From contig NZ_JAGGOZ010000083.1 of the NCBI RefSeq assembly GCF_018614075.1, positions 1 to 64,000 on the forward strand: a stretch of DNA of 64,000 nt, written 5' to 3'. The stretch's first letter is position 1. Every line of letters begins with the position of its first letter. Position numbers and translations under genes: made by a program. Shown here one piece after another: positions 49,184 through 57,338 of this stretch. A model generated the notes under the pieces. It was not told the origin of the DNA, searched no databases, and worked only from the letters and a program-made list of their open reading frames with translations. Source of the stretch: Streptomyces sp. ISL-94. GTDB lineage: Bacteria; Actinomycetota; Actinomycetes; Streptomycetales; Streptomycetaceae.

Positions 49184-50221
49184 ATGGCCCGCAGACCCAC
49201 CATCAAGGACATCGCCCGCCAGGCCGGGGTCTCGGAGAGCGCCGTGTCCTTCGCGCTCAACGACCGGCCCGGCGTCTCCCAGGACACCCGCGCCCGGATC
49301 CGCCGCGTCGCCGAGGAGCTCGGCTGGCAGCCCAACAGCGCCGCCCGCGCCCTATCCGGGGAGCGCTCGGGAGCCGTCGGGCTCGTCCTCGCCCGGCCCG
49401 CGCACACGCTCGGCGTCGAGTCCTTCTTCCTCCAGCTCGTCTCGGGCATACAGGAGGTCCTCTCCGCCGCCCGGACCGCCCTGCTGTTCCAGGTCGTCGA
49501 GGACATCGACGCCGAATGCGCCGTCTACCGCCGCTGGTGGGCCGAGCGGCGGGTCGACGGGGTGATCGTCGTCGACCCGCGTACGCAGGACCCGCGCCCG
49601 GAGCTCCTCGGGCAGCTGGCCCTGCCGGCGGTCGCCGTCGGCTCGGCCGAATCCTCCGCCACCCTCTCCTCCGTCCGGGCCGACGACGCCGGGGCGATGG
49701 CCCAGGTCCTGGACCACCTCCACGGGCTCGGCCACCGCCGGATCGTCCACATCGCCGGTCTGCCCGGCCTCGCCCACACGGCCCGCCGGATGGAATCCCT
49801 GCGCACCGAGGCCGCCCGGCGCGGGCTCGGTCCGGACCAGGTGCGCTCCGTGGTCACCGACTACTCCGACGCCGAGGGCGCGGCGGCCACCCGACGGGTC
49901 CTCGCCGAGCCGGCGCCGCCCACGGCCCTCGTCTACGACAACGACGTGATGGCCGTCGCGGGCAGCGCGGTCGCGGCCGAGCTGGGCATCCCCGTGCCGG
50001 GCCGGCTCTCGATCGTCGCCTGGGACGACTCCGCGCTCTGCCGGGTCACGCACCCCCGGCTCACCGCCCTCGTCCGGGACACCGCCGGCTTCGGGCGGCT
50101 CGCCGCCGGGGAACTCCTCGCCGTCCTCGCGGGCGGCCCGCCCGGAGTCCGCGAGAGCGAGCGGCCGCGGCTGGAGCCCCGCGAGAGTACGGCGCCTCCC
50201 GCGGCGCATACTGAATTCTGA
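49184..50221 (+). CDS. LacI-family transcriptional regulator
   Basis: A 345-residue regulator with the LacI helix-turn-helix at the N-terminus (PTIKDIARQAGVSESAVSFALNDRPGVSQ), hinge helix (NSAARALSG) and a periplasmic-binding-like effector domain ending with LSIVAWDDSALCRVTHPRLT. It probably represses the GH85/GH5 genes and itself in response to an N-glycan-derived sugar. ATG 49184 is preceded by GAGGCAGG. The ROK kinase gene follows 21 bases downstream. Confidence 0.9.
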   Translation: MARRPTIKDIARQAGVSESAVSFALNDRPGVSQDTRARIRRVAEELGWQPNSAARALSGERSGAVGLVLARPAHTLGVESFFLQLVSGIQEVLSAARTALLFQVVEDIDAECAVYRRWWAERRVDGVIVVDPRTQDPRPELLGQLALPAVAVGSAESSATLSSVRADDAGAMAQVLDHLHGLGHRRIVHIAGLPGLAHTARRMESLRTEAARRGLGPDQVRSVVTDYSDAEGAAATRRVLAEPAPPTALVYDNDVMAVAGSAVAAELGIPVPGRLSIVAWDDSALCRVTHPRLTALVRDTAGFGRLAAGELLAVLAGGPPGVRESERPRLEPRESTAPPAAHTEF

Positions 50222-50242
50222 CCCCTTCTTGGAGCCGCCACC

Positions 50243-51322
50243 GTGACCACCCCCACCGCCCCCTTCCCCGCACCGCGCGCCGGCGCCTCGGTCGCAGGCC
50301 TGACGGTGGCGATCGACATCGGCGGGACGAAGATCGCCGGGGCGCTGGTGCACCCCGACGGCACGATGACGGCCACGACGCGGCGCCCGACCCCGCGCGG
50401 TGCGGACGCGGAGGCGGTGATGGCGGCGGTGACCGAGGTCGTCGCCGACCTCGCCGGCTCGCCGCTGTGGCACTCGGCGGTCCGCTGCGGGATCGGCAGC
50501 GCCGGACCGGTCGACGCCTCGCGGGGCACGGTCAGCCCGGTCAACATCGGCGCGTGGCGGGAGTTCCCCGTCCAGGCCCGGATCACGGCGGAGCTCGCGG
50601 CGTGCGGGGCGGACGTTCCGACGGTGCTGGTGGGCGACGGCGTGGCCATGACCGCGGCCGAGCACTGGCTGGGCGCGGCCCGGGGCCATGCGAACGCGCT
50701 GTGCATGGTGGTCTCGACGGGCGTGGGCGGCGGCCTCGTCCTGAACAACCAGCTCCACCCCGGCCCCACGGGCAACGCGGGTCACATCGGCCACATCAGC
50801 GTGGCCTTCGACGGTGAGCCGTGCGTCTGCCGGGGCCACGGCTGCGTGGAATCCATCGCCTCCGGCACGGCGATCGCCCGGTGGGCCCTGGCCCAGGGCT
50901 GGACCCCGGCGGGGGCCGGCGGCGAGGCGGGAGCAGGGGGCAGCGGCGGCGTCGCGGGAGCCGGGGCCGGCACGGGCAGCGCGAGCGCCGGGGGCGATGC
51001 CACGGCGGCGGGCGTGGCAGCGGCCGCCGCGGCCGGCGACCCGATCGCCCTGGCCGCCTTCGACCGCGCCGGCCGGGCCCTGGCCGCGGCCATCGCGGCC
51101 ACCGCCACCCTGGTGGAAACGGACATCGCGGTCATCGGCGGAGGCGTCGCCGCCTCCGGCGACACGCTCTTCGCCCCGATCCGCAAGCACCTCGCCGCCT
51201 ACGCCACCCTCTCCTTCGTGCAGGAGCTCCAGGTGGTCCCGGCGACCCTCGGCACGCACGCGGGACTGATCGGCGCCGCCGCCGCGGCCACCATGCTGCT
51301 GCCGCAGGACGCTACGGCTTGA
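50243..51322 (+). CDS. ROK-family sugar kinase
   Basis: A 359-residue ROK protein without a DNA-binding domain, so a kinase. The phosphate-1 motif is IDIGGTKIAGALV, the ROK signature around GNAGHIGH supplies the zinc-binding His, and CVCRGHGCVE supplies the cysteines. A roughly 35-residue Gly/Ala insertion (about 227-262) follows the zinc loop. The sugar is probably mannose, GlcNAc or glucose, inferred from its glycan locus. It starts at GTG 50243. It overlaps the convergent TAXI gene by 11 bases. Confidence 0.87.
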   Translation: MTTPTAPFPAPRAGASVAGLTVAIDIGGTKIAGALVHPDGTMTATTRRPTPRGADAEAVMAAVTEVVADLAGSPLWHSAVRCGIGSAGPVDASRGTVSPVNIGAWREFPVQARITAELAACGADVPTVLVGDGVAMTAAEHWLGAARGHANALCMVVSTGVGGGLVLNNQLHPGPTGNAGHIGHISVAFDGEPCVCRGHGCVESIASGTAIARWALAQGWTPAGAGGEAGAGGSGGVAGAGAGTGSASAGGDATAAGVAAAAAAGDPIALAAFDRAGRALAAAIAATATLVETDIAVIGGGVAASGDTLFAPIRKHLAAYATLSFVQELQVVPATLGTHAGLIGAAAAATMLLPQDATA

Positions 51323-52307
51323 CCGAGCGGTAGTAGCGCCGCGCGCCCTCGTGCAGGTCCAGGGGTTCGGTGTAGATCGCCGTCCGCAGGTCCACCAGCT
51401 GCGCCGCGTGCACCACGTGTCCGATGCCGTCGCGGCTGAGGATCACGGTCCGGGTGAACTGCTCGGTCAGTTCGGGGTCCGTCTTCTCGGTGGTCACCAG
51501 CAGGTTCGGCACCGCCAGGGTCGCCACCGCGCTGGTGTTGCGCGCCCGGGCGTACGCGTCCTGCGGCATCACCGCCGCCCGGTAGTAGCGCGCCGGGCTG
51601 CCCGTCCCCTGCAACTGCTCCACCAGGTCGCCGAGCTGCACAAGCCGGATCTCGAACCGCTCCGACAGCTCGCGCACCGCGTTCGTGGGCAGGCCCCCGG
51701 ACCAGAAGAACGCGTCGATCCGGCCCGCCTCCAGCTCCTCCGGCATGGTGTCGATGCCGATGGACACCGCGGTGACGTCCTTCGCCGGATCCAGCCTGGC
51801 TGCCCTCAGCAGCCGCTCCGAGATGAGCCGCACGCCTGACCCCGCCTGGCCGACCGCGACCCGCTTGCCGCGCAGGTCGCGCGCCGACTGCACCGGGGAT
51901 CCGGCGGGCACCACCAGCTGCACGTAGTCGTCGTAGAGCCGCGCGCACCCGCGCAGCGTCGTCGCGCCGGGCCTGCCGTCCTGCCGGTACTTGGCCACCG
52001 CGTCCGCCGTCGCCACCGTGAAGTCGGCCTCCCCGGCGGCCAGCCGCCGGAGGTTCTCCTGCGAGCCCTCGCTGGTCTCCAGCCGCACCTTCACCCCGGG
52101 CATGTCCCGCCGCAGCTGCTGCTCCAGCAGCTGCCCGTAGCGGTGGTAGACCCCGGTGCGCACGCCCGTGCTGAAGGTCAGCTCGCCCTTGAGCTCCGGC
52201 TCCCCGAAGGGCTTGAACCACCACACCAGGGCGGCGAGCACGGCGAGTACGGCCACCAGGGCCCGCAGGGCACGGCGCCTGCTGATCCGGGGCGGTACGA
52301 GAGGCAT
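51312..52307 (-). CDS. TAXI-family solute-binding protein
   Basis: A 331-residue TRAP-associated extracytoplasmic receptor (TAXI type). An N-terminal basic stretch and single hydrophobic helix (ALRALVAVLAVLAALVWWF) form an uncleaved anchor or signal. The family motifs STGVRTGVYHRYGQLLEQQL and GQAGSGVRL are clear. No TRAP membrane subunits are nearby. ATG 52307 has CAGGAT seven bases upstream and GTGACA 17 bases before that, so it is probably leaderless. An upstream GTG at 52343 overlaps the -35 box. Confidence 0.85.
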   Translation of the reverse strand: MPLVPPRISRRRALRALVAVLAVLAALVWWFKPFGEPELKGELTFSTGVRTGVYHRYGQLLEQQLRRDMPGVKVRLETSEGSQENLRRLAAGEADFTVATADAVAKYRQDGRPGATTLRGCARLYDDYVQLVVPAGSPVQSARDLRGKRVAVGQAGSGVRLISERLLRAARLDPAKDVTAVSIGIDTMPEELEAGRIDAFFWSGGLPTNAVRELSERFEIRLVQLGDLVEQLQGTGSPARYYRAAVMPQDAYARARNTSAVATLAVPNLLVTTEKTDPELTEQFTRTVILSRDGIGHVVHAAQLVDLRTAIYTEPLDLHEGARRYYRSVKP

Positions 52308-52314
52308 GGCCGCG

Positions 52315-52343
52315 ATCCTGCCACCCGCCCGCCGTCCTGTCAC
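52315..52343 (-). promoter_or_regulatory. promoter of the TAXI gene (leaderless)
   Basis: On the minus strand GTGACA (52343-52338), a 17-base spacer and CAGGAT (52320-52315), then seven bases to the ATG. The -35 differs from TTGACA at one base. Confidence 0.6.
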
Positions 52344-52422
52344 GGCCGGGCGGACTCGGGCGGATCTTGCCGGCCGGTCCCGCGCGACCGGAGGGCTTCC
52401 GGCTACCGCCTACCCTTGTTGC

Positions 52423-53943
52423 ATGACCAGCAGCGACCGGAGCCAGGCAGTGGACGTGAAGCGAAGCTACGAGGTGCGCACTTACGGGTGCCAGATGAAC
52501 GTGCACGACTCGGAGCGGCTCTCCGGTCTGCTGGAGGACGCCGGCTACGTCCGCGCGCCCGAGGGCTCCGACGGCGACGCCGACGTCGTGGTCTTCAACA
52601 CCTGCGCGGTCCGCGAGAACGCCGACAACAAGCTCTACGGCAACCTCGGCCGGCTGGCCCCGATGAAGACGAAGCGCCCCGGCATGCAGATCGCCGTCGG
52701 CGGCTGCCTCGCGCAGAAGGACCGCGACACGATCGTCAAGCGGGCCCCCTGGGTCGATGTCGTCTTCGGTACGCACAACATCGGCAAGCTCCCCGTACTG
52801 CTGGAGCGCGCCCGCATCCAGGAAGAGGCCCAGGTCGAGATCGCCGAGTCGCTGGAGGCCTTCCCCTCCACGCTCCCGACCCGCCGCGAGTCCGCGTACG
52901 CCGCCTGGGTCTCGATCTCCGTCGGCTGCAACAACACCTGCACCTTCTGCATCGTCCCGGCGCTGCGCGGCAAGGAGGAGGACCGCCGTCCCGGCGACAT
53001 CCTCGCCGAGGTGGAGGCCCTCGTCGCCGAGGGCGTCTCCGAGATCACCCTGCTCGGCCAGAACGTGAACGCCTACGGCTCCGACCTGGGCGACCGCGAG
53101 GCCTTCAGCAAGCTGCTGCGCGCCTGCGGCCAGATCGAGGGCCTGGAGCGGGTCCGCTTCACCTCCCCGCACCCGCGCGACTTCACGGACGACGTGATCG
53201 CGGCGATGGCGGAAACCCCGAACGTGATGCCGCAGCTGCACATGCCCATGCAGTCCGGCTCGGACGGCATCCTGCGCGCGATGCGCCGCTCGTACCGTCA
53301 GGAGCGCTTCCTCGGCATCATCGAGAAGGTCCGCGCCGCGATCCCGCACGCGGCGATCTCCACCGACATCATCGTGGGCTTCCCCGGCGAGACGGAGGAG
53401 GACTTCCAGCAGACGATGCACGCCGTGCGCGAGGCCCGCTTCGCGAACGCCTTCACCTTCCAGTACTCCAAGCGGCCCGGCACCCCGGCCGCCGACATGG
53501 ACGGGCAGATCCCCAAGGAGGTCGTGCAGGACCGCTACATGCGCCTGGTCGCCCTCCAGGAGGAGATCTCCTGGGAGGAGAACAAGAAGCAGGTCGGCCG
53601 CACCCTGGAGGTCATGGTCGCGGAGGGCGAGGGCCGCAAGGACGGCGCCACGCACCGCCTGTCCGGCCGCGCCCCCGACAACCGCCTCGTCCACTTCACG
53701 AAGCCGGCCGAGGAGGTCCGCCCGGGCGACGTCGTCACCGTCGACATCACCTACGCGGCCCCGCACCACCTCCTGGCCGAGGGCCCGACCCTGACCGTGC
53801 GCCGCACCCGCGCCGGCGACGCCTGGGAGAAGCGCAACGCCGCCCCGGCCCAGCCCGCCGGCGTCATGCTCGGCATCCCCACCCTGGGCGTCCCGGCCCC
53901 CCTCCCCACCGCCGCCTCCGGCTGCGCGGCCCCGCAGGGCTGA
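52423..53943 (+). CDS. miaB: tRNA-2-methylthio-N6-dimethylallyladenosine synthase MiaB
   Basis: A 506-residue radical-SAM enzyme that methylthiolates i6A37 of tRNA after MiaA action. UPF0004 cluster cysteines are C23, C61 and C95. The radical-SAM motif is C169, C173 and C176 (SVGCNNTCTFCIVP). A TRAM domain follows at about 395-465, and a Pro/Ala-rich tail of about 40 residues follows. TACCCT lies six bases before ATG 52423, with no Shine-Dalgarno sequence, indicating a leaderless start. miaA lies 1.7 kb downstream. Confidence 0.94.
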   Translation: MTSSDRSQAVDVKRSYEVRTYGCQMNVHDSERLSGLLEDAGYVRAPEGSDGDADVVVFNTCAVRENADNKLYGNLGRLAPMKTKRPGMQIAVGGCLAQKDRDTIVKRAPWVDVVFGTHNIGKLPVLLERARIQEEAQVEIAESLEAFPSTLPTRRESAYAAWVSISVGCNNTCTFCIVPALRGKEEDRRPGDILAEVEALVAEGVSEITLLGQNVNAYGSDLGDREAFSKLLRACGQIEGLERVRFTSPHPRDFTDDVIAAMAETPNVMPQLHMPMQSGSDGILRAMRRSYRQERFLGIIEKVRAAIPHAAISTDIIVGFPGETEEDFQQTMHAVREARFANAFTFQYSKRPGTPAADMDGQIPKEVVQDRYMRLVALQEEISWEENKKQVGRTLEVMVAEGEGRKDGATHRLSGRAPDNRLVHFTKPAEEVRPGDVVTVDITYAAPHHLLAEGPTLTVRRTRAGDAWEKRNAAPAQPAGVMLGIPTLGVPAPLPTAASGCAAPQG

Positions 53944-53952
53944 CCGCAGCGA

Positions 53953-54020
53953 TATCCAGCCTCGCCGGCGTTTGAGGCGCGGGGTCTGTGGGGCGGAGCC
54001 CCGGAAAGCCCGGCGCAGCC
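53953..54020 (+). repeat. dispersed Streptomyces intergenic repeat
   Basis: ATCCAGCCTCGCCGGCGTTT followed by GAGGCGCGGGG and GGGGCGGAGCCCCGG. This compound motif with a GGGGC..GCCCC hairpin is recognised as a common interspersed sequence between Streptomyces genes. Here it follows miaB and may terminate it. Confidence 0.55.
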
Positions 54021-54127
54021 GGGGCCGCTTGCGCCGCGGCGCCGCACCATGGGCCCCGCACGCCGGCGGAGCCGACGGCTGAGCCCACCGGCTCCGCCCA
54101 GGCCGCGCCGGCGTTAGGCTGCGGATC

Positions 54128-54835
54128 ATGCTCGTAGCCGCCGCCGTCTGTCCCGCCCCGCCGCTCCTCGTGCCGGAGGTCGCCGCGGGCGCCGCCGCCG
54201 AGCTGGGCGATGCCCGCACCGCCTGCTCGGACGCGCTCGCCGTGCTCGCCGCCTCCCGGCCCGACCTGCTGGTCGTCGTCGGGGCCGCCGACGAGGACCA
54301 CCGCGGGCCCTACCCCCAGGGCGCCCGCGGCAGCTTCCGCGGATTCGGCGTCGAGGCCGACGTACAGCTGGGGGAGGGCGAGGAGGGGCCGCGCCCGCTG
54401 CCGCCCTCGCTCGCCGTGGGCGCCTGGCTGCTGCGGCACGCGCGCTGGGGCGCCGCCCCGGTCGAGGGGCTCGGGGTCGGGGAGCCGCTGGACACCGAGC
54501 GGTGCCTGGAGGCCGGCCGGGAGATCGCCGCGCGCGGCGCCCGCGTCGCGCTGCTCGTCATGGGTGACGGCAGCGCCTGCCGGACCCTGAAGGCCCCCGG
54601 CTACCTCGACGAGCGGGCCGCCGCCTTCGACGCGGCCGCCGCCCGCGCGCTGGGCGCCGCCGACGTGGCCGCGCTCGCCGCCCTCGACGCCGTGCTGGCG
54701 GCCGAGCTCCAGGCCGCCGGCCGGGCCCCCTGGCAGGTGCTGGCCGGGGCCGCCGAGGGCGCGGGCCTCGACGGGCGGCTGCTGTACGAGGACGCCCCGT
54801 ACGGCGTGGGGTACTTCGTCGCCGCCTGGTCGTAG
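54128..54835 (+). CDS. LigB-superfamily (class III extradiol dioxygenase-like) protein
   Basis: A 235-residue protein with the fold pattern of class III extradiol dioxygenases: N-terminal AAAVCPAPPLLVPEV, DLLVVVGAADEDH and VALLVMGDGSACR. The family's metal-binding histidines appear partly replaced (PAPP rather than SHAP-like), so ring cleavage is doubtful. Such genes regularly lie between miaB and miaA in Streptomyces. TAGGCT lies seven bases before ATG 54128, suggesting a leaderless start. Confidence 0.7.
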   Translation: MLVAAAVCPAPPLLVPEVAAGAAAELGDARTACSDALAVLAASRPDLLVVVGAADEDHRGPYPQGARGSFRGFGVEADVQLGEGEEGPRPLPPSLAVGAWLLRHARWGAAPVEGLGVGEPLDTERCLEAGREIAARGARVALLVMGDGSACRTLKAPGYLDERAAAFDAAAARALGAADVAALAALDAVLAAELQAAGRAPWQVLAGAAEGAGLDGRLLYEDAPYGVGYFVAAWS

Positions 54836-54860
54836 AGACGGCACCGGGCCGGAGAACGCC

Positions 54861-54902
54861 GAAGGGGCGCGGAACCGGCCGGTGCCGGTTCCGCGCCCCT
54901 TC
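54861..54902. terminator. bidirectional terminator
   Basis: A perfect 19-bp stem (54861-54879 with 54884-54902) and the loop CGGT between two convergent genes, able to end transcription from both sides. Confidence 0.85.
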
Positions 54903-54912
54903 GCAGACTGCG

Positions 54913-55158
54913 TCAGGAAGCCGCCGGCGGCGTCGTCCCGCCGGGGGTGTCCTTGTGCGCGATCTTGCCCAGGGCGTCCTTCGCCTTGCCCTCGACGGTG
55001 ATGATCCGGTCGCTGTACTTGCCCTTGGTCTTGGTGTCCACGACCTTGGCAACCTTGTCCAGACTTTCGCCGATCCTGCCCTCGTGCTGCTGGGCGAGGT
55101 CGCCGACCTTCTCCTTCGCCGGAGCGAGCTTGGCCTTGAGAGTGTCCAGGAGGCCCAT
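54913..55158 (-). CDS. MT0933-like antitoxin family protein
   Basis: An 81-residue, highly charged helical protein (GLLDTLKAKLAPAKEKVGDLAQQHEGRIGESLDKVAKVVD). It resembles the actinobacterial MT0933/Rv0909 antitoxin family. No toxin gene is adjacent. The ending TPGGTTPPAAS is low complexity. GGAAGG precedes ATG 55158. Its role may be outside toxin-antitoxin function. Confidence 0.75.
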   Translation of the reverse strand: MGLLDTLKAKLAPAKEKVGDLAQQHEGRIGESLDKVAKVVDTKTKGKYSDRIITVEGKAKDALGKIAHKDTPGGTTPPAAS

Positions 55159-55182
55159 GGGTCACCTTCCAATAGCGGGGAG

Positions 55183-55419
55183 CTACGTACGGGCGCCCTC
55201 GCCGGCTTCGCTGTCCGCGGCCACCTCGGCCGACTGCTGCTTCGGAATGTCCACGGCTTCCACCGCCGGAGTCTCCGCGACAGCAGGCGCGGCCTCGGCC
55301 CCGGCCTCTTCGGCCGTGGCCCCTTCGGCCTCGACGGACTCCGCCGTCAGGGTCTCGGCCGCGGCCTGCTCGGTCGCAACCTCGTCCTTACGGCGAAAAA
55401 ACCGATCAAAAACGCCCAT
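55183..55419 (-). CDS. small acidic protein of unknown function
   Basis: 78 residues: a basic, aromatic start (GVFDRFFRRKDE) that may bind membrane, then an Ala/Glu/Val-rich disordered tail. GGGAG lies five bases before ATG 55419. The palindromic sequence GTAACGTTAC is just upstream (about 55430-55439) and could be an operator. It precedes the antitoxin-like gene by 24 bases, so the two are probably an operon. No known family is assigned. Confidence 0.65.
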   Translation of the reverse strand: MGVFDRFFRRKDEVATEQAAAETLTAESVEAEGATAEEAGAEAAPAVAETPAVEAVDIPKQQSAEVAADSEAGEGART

Positions 55420-55615
55420 GTCTACTCCCGTAACGTTACTCGCGTGAGTGAAGTTCCGCCTTGGCCGGACCGGCCTGCACCGGATACGGGCCGGGCGTAT
55501 GCCGGGCACACGCCGGGCCGGAACCTCGTCAGGGCAACGACAACGCCACCGCCCCGTCACGTAACTCGATCGGGTACATGGCCGTGTCTTGACCGGGGGC
55601 TGCGAGACTGGGGCG

Positions 55616-56554
55616 GTGAGGAAAGCAGCCCCCGCACCGCGGGTCATCGCCGTCGTCGGTCCCACCGCGGCCGGAAAGTCCGAACTGGGCGTCCACCTGG
55701 CCCGTCATTTCGACGGCGAAGTCGTCAACGCCGACTCCATGCAGCTGTACCGGGGGATGGACATCGGCACCGCCAAGCTGACGACCGCGGAGCGCGGAGG
55801 GGTCCCGCACCACCTCCTCGACATCTGGGACGTCACCGAGACCGCCAGCGTCGCCGAGTACCAGCGGCTGGCCCGGATCGAGATCGACAAACTGCTCGCC
55901 GAGGGCCGTACGCCGGTCCTCGTCGGCGGATCCGGCCTGTACGTACGCGGCGCACTCGATGCCATGGAGTTCCCCGGCACCGACCCCGAGGTCCGCGCCC
56001 GCCTGGAGGAAGAGCTCACCCTGCGCGGCTCCGGAGCCCTGCACGCGCGCCTCGCCGCCGCCGACCCGGCCGCCAGCCGGGCCATCCTGCCCAGCAACGG
56101 CCGCCGCATCGTCCGCGCGCTGGAGGTCATCGAGATCACCGGCCGCCCCTACACGGCGAACCTGCCGGGCCACGAGTCCGTCTACGACACCGTCCAGGTC
56201 GGCGTCGACGTGGCCCGGCCGGAGCTCGACGAGCGGATCGCGCTGCGCGTGGACCGCATGTGGGAGGCCGGGCTGGTGGACGAGGTCCGCGCGCTGGAGG
56301 CCCGGGGGCTGCGCGACGGAATCACCGCTTCCAGGGCGCTCGGCTACCAGCAGGTGCTGGCCGCGCTCGCCGGCGAGTGCACCGAGGAGGAGGCCAGGGC
56401 GGAAACCGTCCGCGCCACCAAGCGGTTCGCCCGCCGCCAGGACTCCTGGTTCCGCCGCGACCCCCGCGTGCACTGGCTCAGCGGGGGCGTCGCCGAGCGC
56501 GGGGAACTCCCCGGACTCGCGCAGTCGTTGGTCGAACGAGCGGTCACAGCCTGA
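55616..56554 (+). CDS. miaA: tRNA dimethylallyltransferase MiaA
   Basis: A 312-residue enzyme that transfers a dimethylallyl group to A37 of UNN-reading tRNAs, the step before MiaB. P-loop GPTAAGKS (15-22), DSMQLYRGMDIGTAK, PHHLLDI and the tRNA-binding RQDSWFRRD are present. GTG 55616 is chosen because GAGACT lies six bases upstream and the protein starts normally there; TTG 55589 is possible. Confidence 0.93.
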   Translation: MRKAAPAPRVIAVVGPTAAGKSELGVHLARHFDGEVVNADSMQLYRGMDIGTAKLTTAERGGVPHHLLDIWDVTETASVAEYQRLARIEIDKLLAEGRTPVLVGGSGLYVRGALDAMEFPGTDPEVRARLEEELTLRGSGALHARLAAADPAASRAILPSNGRRIVRALEVIEITGRPYTANLPGHESVYDTVQVGVDVARPELDERIALRVDRMWEAGLVDEVRALEARGLRDGITASRALGYQQVLAALAGECTEEEARAETVRATKRFARRQDSWFRRDPRVHWLSGGVAERGELPGLAQSLVERAVTA

Positions 56555-56686
56555 TCACGTGATGGCATCGGGACGCCCCGCGCGCCCGTTCGGGGGTCGC
56601 GGGCGTGCCATCATCAAACTCCTGGCGGTGCGGTCACCGGCAGTGCATGGCGGCGTACTGAGTCCGAGTGGGGAGGGCGCGTGGCG

Positions 56687-57262
56687 ATGGAGGCCGGCCC
56701 TCGCGACATTGGGCGGGACGACACCCGGCGGGAAGCGGACCCGAAGCTTCTCGACCGGCCGGACAGCCCCGACCGTTCCGGCGGCCCTGACGGTCCCGGC
56801 GGCCCTGACGGTCCCGGCGGCCCTGACACTCCCGCCGGTCTCGGGCTGCCCGCCGACCCGGCGCGCCTGACCCCCGACGGCCCGGACACACCGGACTCCG
56901 CGGAGGCCGATGCCGCCGCCGGACCGGAGTTCGAGGTCGAACTGCGTCCGCAGCGCCGCCTTCGCCTGTGGCAGATCGCCCCCATCGTGCTGCTCGCCGC
57001 CGCCGGCTCGCTGATGTTCGCCTTCCCGCTCGCCTTCGAATTCGGCGACGGCGGAGCCGTGGTCGCCATGCTCGGCTTCCTGATCAGCTGCTGCGCGGGC
57101 GGCTGGGGGATGATGGCCGCCCGCCGGGTGGGCCACACCTGGCCCGGGCTCCCGGCCCGGGGCAGCGGCCGCCGCCCCGACTGGCGCATGGCCGCGCTGT
57201 ACGCCGCGGCCGCGCTGGCCGTCGTAGCACTCGCGGTGTACCGGGTCGCCCGGCTGCGCTGA
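56687..57262 (+). CDS. hypothetical membrane protein
   Basis: A 191-residue protein with a disordered, Asp/Pro/Gly-rich N-terminal half (about 1-85) and three or four transmembrane helices in the C-terminal half (IAPIVLLAAAGSLMFAF, AVVAMLGFLISCCAGG, ALYAAAALAVVALAV). The N-terminal part contains an 18-bp repeat (GGCGGCCCTGACGGTCCC) three times near 56779-56830. GGGAGGG lies nine bases before ATG 56687. It lies between miaA and dapF, as in other Streptomyces. Function unknown. Confidence 0.78.
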   Translation: MEAGPRDIGRDDTRREADPKLLDRPDSPDRSGGPDGPGGPDGPGGPDTPAGLGLPADPARLTPDGPDTPDSAEADAAAGPEFEVELRPQRRLRLWQIAPIVLLAAAGSLMFAFPLAFEFGDGGAVVAMLGFLISCCAGGWGMMAARRVGHTWPGLPARGSGRRPDWRMAALYAAAALAVVALAVYRVARLR

Positions 57263-57338
57263 GCGGGTCGCGCCGAGCACGATGTCCGGTCACCGGACCG
57301 ATCGGCGGCTCTGAGCAGGGGCTCGATACCATGGGCGG

